Positions 1-8,496 of a DNA stretch of 64,000 nt are shown here, one piece after another (position 1 is the first letter of the stretch; every line of letters starts with the position of its first letter). The stretch is from the NCBI GenBank assembly GCA_030950375.1, contig JAUZRN010000007.1:1-64000 (forward strand), in the 5' to 3' direction. Position numbers and translations under genes: made by a program. The notes beneath the pieces were generated by a model. The model was not told where the DNA came from. It saw nothing but the letters and a program-made list of their open reading frames with translations, and searched no databases. Origin of the DNA: Rhodothermus sp. (lineage in GTDB: Bacteria > Bacteroidota > Rhodothermia > Rhodothermales > Rhodothermaceae).

Positions 1-651
1 TCGCATTTAATCGTCGGGTCGGTTGCGTATGCGGAGCCGTGCGCGTCGTGGTTTGAGCCGGCCTGTGAGGGGACGCGGGTGTTTTCGGTGGTGGACACGT
101 CTTTGGGTTGGGTGACGGGTCGGTTTGGGGTGTATCCGGCGCTGTATCAGGAGAAGGTGGTTCCCGGCCGCTGGGCAATGCTGGACGTGTTGCCGAGCCG
201 GAAGCTGGCGGCGGTGGTGTATGAGTTGGCGCCGGAGGTGCATTTTTACCGGGTTTATCGGGAAGGGGGCGAGTTGCTTGGGCGTGTGCCGTTGTTTCAT
301 GCTCAGTGGCGGCCGCTCACGGAGGCTATAGCGCCGACGCTGTCGCGGGAGGCGATGCAGGCGATGGCGTTGCAGGTGTCGCATATGCGTGGGGTGTATT
401 TTGTGGGGGACACGTTGGTGCTGGCGCATTTTCAGAATTTGAGGCCGGAGTATTATGTGGGGACTGGGATTGATCCGATGGCGGTGGAGGCGTACGGGGT
501 GTTGGTGTCGTTGTCGGGCGTGTGGCAGCAGGCGCTGGAGCTTCCGGGCCCGGTGCTGGGGCGAGACGAGGCGTTTCATCTTTACCTTCGCTTGTCGGAC
601 GAGCCGGGGCATCGGTTGATCGGGCGCTATCGCGTCGAGGTGCGGCGGTAA
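1..651 (+). CDS. C-terminal part of a propeller-like hypothetical protein (5' end outside window)
   Basis: The reading frame is open from the first base of the window to the TAA at 649-651, so this is the last ~216 codons of a longer gene. It is rich in beta-strand-like segments, with a stretch (FGVYPALYQEKVVPGRWAML) like those in Bacteroidota 6-bladed beta-propeller (BF3164-like) proteins. I recognise this only from its general look, so the family is a weak call. Codon choice differs from every other gene here: third positions are mostly G or T (gtg, ttg, tcg, gcg), while neighbours favour C. That suggests a different origin or unusual strand bias. The 127 bases that follow hold no gene. Confidence 0.5.
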   Translation, partial: SHLIVGSVAYAEPCASWFEPACEGTRVFSVVDTSLGWVTGRFGVYPALYQEKVVPGRWAMLDVLPSRKLAAVVYELAPEVHFYRVYREGGELLGRVPLFHAQWRPLTEAIAPTLSREAMQAMALQVSHMRGVYFVGDTLVLAHFQNLRPEYYVGTGIDPMAVEAYGVLVSLSGVWQQALELPGPVLGRDEAFHLYLRLSDEPGHRLIGRYRVEVRR

Positions 652-778
652 TGGACTTCCCTGAAGTGTCCTCGGGCACCTCATAGGATGCCGGATAGCC
701 CCTGGGGTCCTCACTGGTGCGTATTTTTCGTGCCCCATGTACCGCCGTTCTACCAACGAACGCGTTACGAGAAGGGCC

Positions 779-1240
779 TTACAGGTCTTTTTCCAGTCGC
801 AGGCGATAATCGCGATAGAACGTGTTGTAATCGGCCCGGGTGACTCGGAATCCCTCGGTAAGCCCCAGCACGGCCATGCCGGGATGGCGATTGGGGAACG
901 TATCATAGGCGAAGCGCCGGTAGCCTTTCTGGCGGGCCCGTTCCATCATGACGTACAGTAGCTGGCGAGCAATGCCCTGTCGTCGATATTCGGGCAATAC
1001 GCCTCCTTTGGCGCTGTAGAACGTACGGCGGTTTTCCCGATAGCCAATCTTGAATCCAACCGGTACGCCATTTACCCGGGCCAGCAGAATCATCAAATCC
1101 TCCCGATCGAACGTATTGATAATACGATCCTCATCAAAAATGGCCCGGTTCAACGTTCGGATTACGTCCAGTTGCTCCAACCCGACCTCTTCGATGGTCA
1201 GGATGGCGCCCTGCTGCACCGCTTCGCGATAGCGTTCCAT
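779..1240 (-). CDS. GNAT-family N-acetyltransferase
   Basis: A protein of about 153 residues with the GNAT fold signature. It has a central strand-turn with GGVLPEYRRQGIARQLL, which is the acetyl-CoA pyrophosphate-binding R/Q-x-x-G-x-G/A loop, followed by a helix and the C-terminal NTFYRDYRL strand. It should transfer an acetyl group from acetyl-CoA to an amine; the substrate cannot be read from the sequence. I chose the ATG at 1240 over the in-frame TTG at 1246. The helicase stop codon lies 2 bases upstream, so the two are almost certainly co-transcribed and translationally coupled. No function linking it to the helicase is evident. Confidence 0.85.
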   Translation of the reverse strand: MERYREAVQQGAILTIEEVGLEQLDVIRTLNRAIFDEDRIINTFDREDLMILLARVNGVPVGFKIGYRENRRTFYSAKGGVLPEYRRQGIARQLLYVMMERARQKGYRRFAYDTFPNRHPGMAVLGLTEGFRVTRADYNTFYRDYRLRLEKDL

Positions 1241-1242
1241 CG

Positions 1243-3288
1243 TCAATCCCCGGACGATAGCGCAGAAGAGCCTGGAGCAGAAAGTTCATGAACAGGAGGG
1301 GCATCCGGTTCCTCTACCAGCACCCAGGGTTCCAGAATTTCTTCCGGAAGGTTTTCCAGAAACCGACTGGGACTGGTCAGATACGATCCGGTCCCCGCCT
1401 GGTAGCGCACCATTGGATAGGAGATGAACAGATATTCGCGTGCGCGTGTAACGGCCACGTAGAGCAATCGCAGCTCCTCGTCGAGCGCCTCCGGATCATT
1501 TAAGGCATAGGCCGACGGCAACACGCCCTCCAGTGCATGGATGACGAATACCGTATGAAACTCCAGGCCTTTGGCCGAATGGATGGTCGATAGCACCAGT
1601 GGCGGTTCGTCCTCAACCATGGGCTCCACCTCCAACGCGGTCAGCTCCAGGGGGTCCAGCACGAGGGCTTCCAGAAAAGCGCTCCGGCGCTGAAAACGTG
1701 CGCTCAGGCTAACCAGGTGCTCCAGATCCTGCAACCGCCGCGGATAGTCTTCATAGTACCGCCGTTCGCACAGGGGCTGGTAGTAGTGAAGGAGTTCTGT
1801 TAGCTGCGCCTCCAGGGGCAGTTCGGTTTCCCAGAGCTGGCGCAACAATGTGAACAACCGGATCAGCGCTTCGGCATAGCGGGGCGAAAAAGGCCGTTCC
1901 TCCAGCGTAAACGGGGCCACGTCGGCCGACGTAATCCATGCGATCAACCGCTGGGCCGTACGGGGACCGATGCCTTCGATCAATTGCAGCACACGATTCC
2001 AGGCAGCCGCATCCCGGGGATTCTCAAGCAGGCGCAGGTAAGCAAGCAGGTCTTTTACGTGCGCCGCCTCACTGAGCTTAAGCCCCCCGTACTTCACATA
2101 CGGAATGCCACGCCGGTTGAGTTCCAGTTCCAGGTCAAAAGCATTGTGGCTGCTCCGGAACAGTACGGCCATCTGATGCAGGGGCACGCCCTGCTCCCGC
2201 AGCGTCAGAATCATCTGACAGACGAAGCGGCTTTCGGTGCGTTCATCCGGTGCCGGAATGATAGCCGGCCGCTCGCCCTGTTTGCGTTCGCTGAAAAGCA
2301 CCTTATCGTAGCGGCGATGTGCCCGCCGGATAATGCGATTGGCCAGATCCAGGATGGGTTGCGTCGAACGATAGTTCTGCTCCAGTTTCAGGATCCGGGT
2401 GCCTGGGAACAGGCGCGGAAACTCAAAGATATTGCGGAAATCAGCCCCACGGAAGCGGTAAATCGACTGGGCATCATCGCCCACGGCCATCACGTTGCCG
2501 TGCACGGCGGCCAGGTGCTGCACGATCTGAGCCTGTAGACGGTTGGTATCCTGGTATTCATCGACAAGCACATGGCGACAGCGGGCTGCGACCTGACGAT
2601 GTACCTCAGGGTGATGGGTAAACAGCTCGATTGTGCAGATCAGCAGGTCGTCATAGTCCATCAGTCCGTGCTGGCGTTTATAGCGTGCGTAGTCTTCCCG
2701 CAGGGCCTGCAGGGCCTCCAGATGTTCCAGAAACTGCGGATAACGAGCCTCCAGGATGACGCTCAGATCTACCTCGGGCTGACTGGCCGCGGCCGAAAAA
2801 ATGGATTGAATTGTCTGCTTGCGAGGGAAGCGGCGGCGACTCCGGTGCAACCCCCGGGCCGTTCGCAATAGATCAATGACGTCGGCCGCATCCGAAGCGT
2901 CCAGCACGGTAAAGTTCGACGGATAGCCCAGCCGGCCGGCATAGCGTCGGAGCAATCCCAGGCAGAATGCATGGAACGTTCCTCCCTGCACCCGCTCGCA
3001 GCGTCCATCGAGCAGGGCAGCAGCACGTGCCAGCATTTCACGAGCGGCACGTCGGGTGAAGGTGAGCAGTACAATTTCTTCGGGCGGCGTTCCGGTTTCG
3101 ACAAGGTAAGCCACCCGATAGACCAGCGTACGCGTCTTACCCGTACCAGCACCAGCCACGACCAGCAGCGGCCCCCCACCCGCTGTTACAACCGCATACT
3201 GCTGTGGATTGAGCTGACCCGCATAGTCAACTGTCAGACGAACGGCCGGGGCATCAGCTTCTGGCCTCAAAATGAAGCGGCGCGCCAT
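1243..3288 (-). CDS. UvrD/PcrA/Rep-type superfamily 1 ATP-dependent DNA helicase
   Basis: A 681-residue SF1A 3'-5' helicase. Motifs in order are Walker A (GAGTGKTRTL, ~46-55), Walker B/motif II (VDEYQDTN), motif III (GDDAQSIYRFRGA), motif IV (QNYRSTQPIL), motif V (STIHSAKGLEF) and motif VI (LLYVAVTRARE). The first Q motif (LNPQQYAVV) is also present. These enzymes unwind DNA in excision repair, replication restart or removal of recombinase filaments. The length is close to PcrA/UvrD/Rep (650-750 residues), and I cannot separate these from sequence alone. It lacks the RecB/AddA nuclease domain. The GNAT gene follows directly downstream. Confidence 0.95.
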   Translation of the reverse strand: MARRFILRPEADAPAVRLTVDYAGQLNPQQYAVVTAGGGPLLVVAGAGTGKTRTLVYRVAYLVETGTPPEEIVLLTFTRRAAREMLARAAALLDGRCERVQGGTFHAFCLGLLRRYAGRLGYPSNFTVLDASDAADVIDLLRTARGLHRSRRRFPRKQTIQSIFSAAASQPEVDLSVILEARYPQFLEHLEALQALREDYARYKRQHGLMDYDDLLICTIELFTHHPEVHRQVAARCRHVLVDEYQDTNRLQAQIVQHLAAVHGNVMAVGDDAQSIYRFRGADFRNIFEFPRLFPGTRILKLEQNYRSTQPILDLANRIIRRAHRRYDKVLFSERKQGERPAIIPAPDERTESRFVCQMILTLREQGVPLHQMAVLFRSSHNAFDLELELNRRGIPYVKYGGLKLSEAAHVKDLLAYLRLLENPRDAAAWNRVLQLIEGIGPRTAQRLIAWITSADVAPFTLEERPFSPRYAEALIRLFTLLRQLWETELPLEAQLTELLHYYQPLCERRYYEDYPRRLQDLEHLVSLSARFQRRSAFLEALVLDPLELTALEVEPMVEDEPPLVLSTIHSAKGLEFHTVFVIHALEGVLPSAYALNDPEALDEELRLLYVAVTRAREYLFISYPMVRYQAGTGSYLTSPSRFLENLPEEILEPWVLVEEPDAPPVHELSAPGSSALSSGD

Positions 3289-3505
3289 CCTGATCGACGA
3301 AGCGTGTTTTGTCTTTTCTCAACGCTACGCTACAGACCGTGATCCGATCTTCAGCTTTTTCGTAGAAGGACTGGCTTACGCGTGCGTTTGTTTATAGATT
3401 AGAAAAACAGTCCACTGTACAGGGCTGCCCTGTGCAACAAAGGTCGGCCGCCATCCGTTTCTGCTCGGTCTGTAGATCCGGTGGCTGTAAGCTTTTATAA
3501 CATCT

Positions 3506-4399
3506 ATGGGTAAAGTCATTGCAATAGCCAACCAGAAAGGGGGCGTAGGCAAAACGACCACCGCGATCAACCTGGCCGCTTCGCTGGCCGCCATTGAGCA
3601 TCCAACGTTGCTGATCGACATCGATCCGCAGGCCAACTGCTCTTCGGGAGTAGGCATCACCCCACGATCGATCCAGAAATCGACGTACGAGGTGCTCATT
3701 GGCGATATTTCCCTGGAAGAGGCCATTCAGGCGACGGAACTCCCTTTTCTGGAAGTTGTCCCCAGCCACATTAATCTGGTCGGTGCTGAAATCGAGATGA
3801 TTGATGTGATGGAGCGCGAGCGCATTCTGGCCAACGCATTGCGCCGCGCCCGTCGCAAGTACGACTTTGTCATCATCGACTGCCCCCCCTCGCTGGGACT
3901 GCTAACGCTCAATGCGTTGACCGCAGCCAACTCGGTGCTGATTCCCGTCCAGGCCGAATACTTTGCCCTGGAAGGGCTGGGGCAGCTACTCAATACGATC
4001 AAAATTGTACGACAGCACCTGAATCCCGAGCTGGAAATTGAGGGGGTATTGCTTACCATGTTCGATACGCGGCTGCGTCTGTCCAACCAGGTGGCCGAAG
4101 AAGTGCGTCGCTATTTTGGTGACAAAGTCTTTCGAACCATCGTGCAACGTAACGTACGGCTTTCCGAGGCTCCGAGCTTTGGTCGTCCCGTGTTGCTCTA
4201 CGACATCACCAGCATCGGTGCCCGCAACTACATGGCACTGGCCCGTGAAATCATCCAGAACAATCAGCGCTTTCTCCTGCCTGAATCGCCTTCCGAAGAA
4301 GCCTCCACCAACGGGCTGTCTATCCCAGCAGGCCGGCGTTCTCCCGCGCCGTCCTCCAACATAACGCCGCTTCGGCAAGAGCCTGAACGTGACACTTAA
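3506..4399 (+). CDS. parA: ParA/Soj chromosome-partitioning ATPase
   Basis: A 297-residue MinD/ParA-type deviant Walker ATPase. The N-terminus starts [20 protein letters not shown] with the signature lysine of the KGGVGKTT loop, followed by the [11 protein letters not shown] switch and the Walker [15 protein letters not shown]. It binds nucleoid DNA non-specifically when ATP-bound and moves ParB-parS complexes. The ~30 C-terminal residues (from about 265) are Pro/Ser-rich and look disordered. parB begins 18 bases downstream. No strong ribosome-binding site precedes the ATG, but family alignment places the start here. The 217 bases upstream hold no gene and no recognisable parS or DnaA box. 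Confidence 0.97.
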   Translation: MGKVIAIANQKGGVGKTTTAINLAASLAAIEHPTLLIDIDPQANCSSGVGITPRSIQKSTYEVLIGDISLEEAIQATELPFLEVVPSHINLVGAEIEMIDVMERERILANALRRARRKYDFVIIDCPPSLGLLTLNALTAANSVLIPVQAEYFALEGLGQLLNTIKIVRQHLNPELEIEGVLLTMFDTRLRLSNQVAEEVRRYFGDKVFRTIVQRNVRLSEAPSFGRPVLLYDITSIGARNYMALAREIIQNNQRFLLPESPSEEASTNGLSIPAGRRSPAPSSNITPLRQEPERDT

Positions 4400-4417
4400 G
4401 CAAGCATACATAGATTT

Positions 4418-5374
4418 ATGGCCGCGAAAAAGGTAGCCCTGGGGCGTGGGTTAAACGCCCTGCTCCCTAACGTGAATCAGGAAGCATCGCCGCCTGAGGA
4501 AGTGTCGGGCGTCGAGACGCCGAAAAGCCGTCTCTATCACTTTGAAGACCGGCTTCGGTTGCTGGGTCGTGTGGCCGAAATCGAGATCGACCGCATCCGT
4601 CCCAATCCCTACCAGCCCCGTAAGGACTTCGACGAGGAGGCACTTGATGAGCTGGCCCGCTCCATCGCTCAGCTCGGTATCATTCAACCCATTACGGTGC
4701 GAGCCCTGGGCAATAATGAATTCGAGGTGATCTCGGGCGAGCGACGCCTGCGGGCAGCACGCCGGGCTGGTCTAAAACGCGTGCCGGCCTATGTGCGGGA
4801 AGCAGACACGGAAGAAATGCTGGAAATGGCGCTGGTCGAGAACGTCCAGCGTGAAGAACTAAACCCGATTGAAGTAGCCCTGGGCTACCAGCGACTGATT
4901 GAAGAGTGTGGGCTGACGCAGGAACAAGTGGCGGAAAAGGTTGGCAAAAACCGCACAACTGTTGCCAACTTCCTGCGCTTGCTCAAGCTTCCTCCGCGCA
5001 TTCAGGCCAGCTTGCGCGATGGCACCATCACTACCGGCCATGCCCGTGCGCTGATCGGCCTGCCTGAGTCTGTTCAGCTTCGTCTGCTGCAGGAAATTGA
5101 AACGAAGCAGCTTTCCGTTCGAGAAGTCGAGGAACGCGTACGTGCCTGGCATCGCCGGCAGGAACGCAAGGCCGACGCCAAAGGCACTACCATCCCGGCC
5201 GAACCTGATCCTGAAACGCTGCAGCTCCGCGACTACGAAGATCGCCTGCGACGGCGATTGGGCACCCAGGTGCACATCCGTCACCGATCGGGTAACCGCG
5301 GCGGCCGCATTGAGATTGCTTACTTCTCCAATGAAGAGCTGGAGCGCCTGCTAAACCTGCTACTGGCCGAATGA
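4418..5374 (+). CDS. parB: ParB/Spo0J centromere-binding CTPase
   Basis: A 318-residue ParB. Visible parts are an N-terminal ParA-contact segment (KVALGRGLNALLP), the N-engagement/CTP-binding domain with box I (IRPNPYQPRKDF) and box II (GERRLRAARRAGL), the helix-turn-helix region (LTQEQVAEKVGKNRTTVANF) that reads parS, a linker, and a C-terminal dimerisation helix (EELERLLNLLL). It loads at parS and slides as a CTP-gated clamp. It is in the same operon as parA, and its TGA overlaps the ATG of the DUF5683 gene by 4 bases. No perfect parS site was seen in the window. Confidence 0.97.
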   Translation: MAAKKVALGRGLNALLPNVNQEASPPEEVSGVETPKSRLYHFEDRLRLLGRVAEIEIDRIRPNPYQPRKDFDEEALDELARSIAQLGIIQPITVRALGNNEFEVISGERRLRAARRAGLKRVPAYVREADTEEMLEMALVENVQREELNPIEVALGYQRLIEECGLTQEQVAEKVGKNRTTVANFLRLLKLPPRIQASLRDGTITTGHARALIGLPESVQLRLLQEIETKQLSVREVEERVRAWHRRQERKADAKGTTIPAEPDPETLQLRDYEDRLRRRLGTQVHIRHRSGNRGGRIEIAYFSNEELERLLNLLLAE

Positions 5375-5898
5375 ACGGGAACGGCTTGCTCCTCACAGGC
5401 CTGTTGTTTGTCGTCTCATCCCCTGCGCTGCCCGCCACCGACTCAACGCATTCGCCTCAGGGGGCGCTCTGGCGAGCCCTGGTCCTGCCGGGCTGGGGAC
5501 AGGTTTATAATCGTCAGTACTGGAAAGTCCCGTTTGTCTATGCCGGATTGGGCGGCTTTGTGGCGCTGGCGCGCTTTATGAACGAGCGCTATCTGCTCTA
5601 TCGCCACGCCTATCTGTATGCCATCGCACCCGACCGTTATCCGCAATACCGCAACGAAGGCGAACGCTTTCGAACTGTCATTGAGGCAGGACGTGCGGAT
5701 CTGCTACGCCAGTACCGCGACCGCTATCGCCGCAACCGAGACCTTTCTTACATTGCGCTTGGCTTATGGTACGGCCTGACTGTGCTGGATGCCTACGTCC
5801 ATGCCCACCTGTATGACTTTGATGTAAGCGAAAACCTACAACTTACCGTACATCCTATCCCGACCGGCGCCGGCCTTCACCTGCGCTGGCAATTTTAA
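5371..5898 (+). CDS. DUF5683 envelope protein encoded with parAB
   Basis: A 175-residue protein with an N-terminal signal peptide or membrane anchor (~1-22), then WRALVLPGWGQVYNRQYWKV and a hydrophobic segment (VYAGLGGFVALARFM). This is the hallmark of the DUF5683 family of Bacteroidota. A second hydrophobic stretch (YIALGLWYGLTVLDAYVHAHL) follows. Such proteins are commonly encoded just after parB in this phylum. Its function is unknown; the context suggests an envelope protein co-expressed with the segregation machinery. The ATG overlaps the parB stop (ATGA, 5371-5374), which indicates translational coupling. Confidence 0.85.
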   Translation: MNGNGLLLTGLLFVVSSPALPATDSTHSPQGALWRALVLPGWGQVYNRQYWKVPFVYAGLGGFVALARFMNERYLLYRHAYLYAIAPDRYPQYRNEGERFRTVIEAGRADLLRQYRDRYRRNRDLSYIALGLWYGLTVLDAYVHAHLYDFDVSENLQLTVHPIPTGAGLHLRWQF

Positions 5899-5978
5899 AA
5901 TCGATTTTCTTTTCTGCTTAAATTTTACGATCTTCCCGCAGATGAACAGCCCGGCCTGCAGGGAAAAACGTAGCGATT

Positions 5979-7112
5979 ATGGCACGTATCGTCTATGCGC
6001 TGAGTGGCCAGGGGCGCGGCCATGCTTCGCGCGTGCTGGCCATCGCACAGGCGCTCCGCGAGCGCGGCCATGAACTCCGCTTCTGCTGTGGCGGTACGGC
6101 CCGTACCGTACTGGAAGCCTGTGGCGAGACGGTCTGGCCTGTTCCCACCCTGCGCCAGGTCCTTCACGGCAACCGCATGCGCCTGCTGGCCACGCTGCAG
6201 GCCAACCTTCCCGTACTTCGCCGCCTGCGCCAGCTACTTGATGAGCTGACTGAAACGCTGGCGACCTTCCGCCCTCACCTGGTAATCACTGACTTTGAAG
6301 CACTCACGCCACGCGCCGCTGCACGCCTGGGACTTCCAGTACTCTCCTTTAATCACCAGCAAATCGTTACCGAAACGCGCTACAACCTTCCGCTGCGTTA
6401 CTGGAAAGATGCGCTGCTTGCCCATCTGGCCATTCACCTGATTGCCCCCCGAAAGCCTCTCCATGTGTTACTGACTTCGTTTTACTTCCCGCCCCTGCGC
6501 CACCCGGAACGCACCACCCTCATTCCCCCGGTTATCCGTCCAGAAGTCCAACAGCTAACCCCTGTCGAAGACGGACCTGTACTGGTCTATTTCAACCAGC
6601 CAGAAGGCATCGACCATCTGCCCGATATGCTGGCCCGTCTGCCTGCATCGTTCATCCTCTACAACGTACCCCCACCGGTCCATGCCGCTGACTATCCTAA
6701 TCTGACGTTTAAGACGCCCTCGATCGATGGTTTTCTGGAGGACCTGGCCCGCTGTCGGGCAGTCCTCTGCACCGCAGGCTTCACACTGATCAGCGAGGCG
6801 TTATATCTTGGCAAACCGCTACTGGTAGTCCCCAACCGAGGGATTTTCGAACAGACGCTCAACGCCCTGTTTCTGGAACGTGAAGGCCTGGGGAGCGCTG
6901 TCCTCGACCGTGAGTTGCAAGCCGAAGATGTTCAGCGTTTTCTGGCAACCTGCCCGCACTACCGGGAACGCCTGCGGTCGTATTCACTACGCTGTGGCAA
7001 CGAGAAAGCCCTGCATTGCATCGAACGACTGCTGAGACGCCTGGAAATCAGTAGTTATCGCGGCAAGCCTTTGCGAACCATCCGTGAAAATACCGTCCTT
7101 TCGTCCTATTAA
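5979..7112 (+). CDS. MJ1255/VC2487-type glycosyltransferase (GT-B, MurG/UGT-like)
   Basis: A 377-residue protein opening with IVYALSGQGRGHASRVLAIA, the glycine-rich acceptor loop of the MJ1255/VC2487 family of GT-B glycosyltransferases. The C-terminal half has the nucleotide-sugar-binding region (CTAGFTLISEALYLGKPLLV followed by EQTLNALFLE), which matches MurG and UDP-glycosyltransferases. It probably transfers a sugar from an NDP donor to an envelope acceptor; neither partner can be named. It is followed after 103 bases by a serine-palmitoyltransferase-like gene on the same strand, so a glycolipid product is conceivable, but that is inference from position only. Confidence 0.85.
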   Translation: MARIVYALSGQGRGHASRVLAIAQALRERGHELRFCCGGTARTVLEACGETVWPVPTLRQVLHGNRMRLLATLQANLPVLRRLRQLLDELTETLATFRPHLVITDFEALTPRAAARLGLPVLSFNHQQIVTETRYNLPLRYWKDALLAHLAIHLIAPRKPLHVLLTSFYFPPLRHPERTTLIPPVIRPEVQQLTPVEDGPVLVYFNQPEGIDHLPDMLARLPASFILYNVPPPVHAADYPNLTFKTPSIDGFLEDLARCRAVLCTAGFTLISEALYLGKPLLVVPNRGIFEQTLNALFLEREGLGSAVLDRELQAEDVQRFLATCPHYRERLRSYSLRCGNEKALHCIERLLRRLEISSYRGKPLRTIRENTVLSSY

Positions 7113-7215
7113 AGCGGAGAAAAAAATGCGCCGAAGATCCTTGTTCTTCCTGTTGCGTTTTAGCGCAAGTTTAAAGATGCTGCCCCAAATGTAGAATCAA
7201 CTGCAGGATATGCCC

Positions 7216-8496
7216 ATGTCTGACGCGGCCCGTACGCCACAAGAACGGCTGGAGGCTCAAGTGTCGACTTCTGAGCCCAGCTTGTTCGCCAAATGTCATA
7301 AGTTTTTTGCCCCGGACGGCGACTACGCGCGCGTACGTGCAGCCGGCCTGTACCCGTACTTTCGTCCGATTGAGCGCAACGAAGGGACCCGTGCGATCAT
7401 CAACGGCCGAGAGGTCATCATGGCCGGCTCCAATAACTATCTGGGGCTTACCTCGGACCCTCGGGTTAAAGCAGCGGCCATCGAAGCCATCCGCAAATAT
7501 GGAACGGGCTGTACGGGAAGCCGCTTCCTCAATGGAACGCTGGATCTGCATCTGGAGCTTGAGGAGCGCCTGGCCCGCTTCATGGGTCGAGAAGCCTGCA
7601 TTGTGTTCTCGACCGGCTACATGACGAACATGGGCGTGATCCAGGCGCTTACCTCTAAAAATGACATCATCTTTTCGGACAAAGACAACCACGCCAGCAT
7701 CGTTGCCGGAACGCAGGTGAGCCTGGCCGACACTGTGCGCTACCGACATAACGACCTGGATCATCTGCGTCGTTTACTTGAACGAGCCCATGCCGAACGC
7801 CCCGAAGCGGGGAAGTTGATCGTCACGGATGGGGTCTTCTCAATGAGTGGCGTGATTGCCCGAGTACCCGAGCTGATGGAACTGGCGGAGGAGTTCGGCG
7901 CTGCGTTGATGCTGGACGATGCCCACGCTGTCGGTGTAATAGGCCCGGGCGGCCGCGGCTCGGCCGCCTATTTCGGTCTGGAGCAGAAAGTGCACCTGAC
8001 AGTTGGCACCTTCTCGAAGAGCTTTGCCTCGCTGGGGGGCTTCTGTGTGGGCGACCGCGACGTCATCGAGTATATCCGCCATACCAGTTCAGCCCATATC
8101 TTTTCGGCCTCCATGCCCCCGGCCAACGTGGCCACTGTGTTAAAATGCCTGGATATCATTGAGCAGGAACCGGAACGACTGGAGCGACTCTGGAAAATCT
8201 CCGATTACATGCGCGAAGGGTTCCGTAATGCGGGCTTCAACGTCTGGACCAGCCAGACACCGATCATCCCCGTGGTGATCGGCGATATGATGACCTGCTT
8301 TCGCTTCTGGCGAGAGCTGCTGGAAGAAGGTGTATTTGTCAATGCGGTAGTTCCGCCGGCCGTACCCCCCGGACAGGCCCTGATGCGGACCTCGTTCATG
8401 GCCACACATACCGACGAAGAACTCGACTACATCCTCGAAGCCTTCTACCGCGTCGGAAAGCGACTGGGTGTCATTCAGGCCAATGGAAGCTGTTGA
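7216..8496 (+). CDS. Alpha-oxoamine synthase, serine palmitoyltransferase-like (PLP)
   Basis: A 426-residue fold-type I PLP enzyme that condenses an amino acid with an acyl thioester. The Schiff-base lysine is in GTFSKSFASLGG (about K268). DDAHAVGVIGPGGRG and STGYMTNMG are the cofactor-binding segments. The C-terminus (FVNAVVPPAVPPGQALMRTS) is closer to bacterial serine palmitoyltransferases than to BioF or Kbl, and there is an N-terminal extension typical of Bacteroidota Spt. A cysteate-using homologue (sulfonolipid synthesis, as known in Salinibacter relatives) is an equally possible specificity. I chose the ATG at 7216 because AGGA lies 7 bases before it; the ATG at 7210 is too close. It overlaps the next gene. 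Confidence 0.85.
   Translation: MSDAARTPQERLEAQVSTSEPSLFAKCHKFFAPDGDYARVRAAGLYPYFRPIERNEGTRAIINGREVIMAGSNNYLGLTSDPRVKAAAIEAIRKYGTGCTGSRFLNGTLDLHLELEERLARFMGREACIVFSTGYMTNMGVIQALTSKNDIIFSDKDNHASIVAGTQVSLADTVRYRHNDLDHLRRLLERAHAERPEAGKLIVTDGVFSMSGVIARVPELMELAEEFGAALMLDDAHAVGVIGPGGRGSAAYFGLEQKVHLTVGTFSKSFASLGGFCVGDRDVIEYIRHTSSAHIFSASMPPANVATVLKCLDIIEQEPERLERLWKISDYMREGFRNAGFNVWTSQTPIIPVVIGDMMTCFRFWRELLEEGVFVNAVVPPAVPPGQALMRTSFMATHTDEELDYILEAFYRVGKRLGVIQANGSC

Noticed and set aside
7-906. 299-codon minus-strand frame at the left edge
   Set aside because: It is Arg/Pro/His-rich and antiparallel to the real coding frame, typical of a composition shadow.
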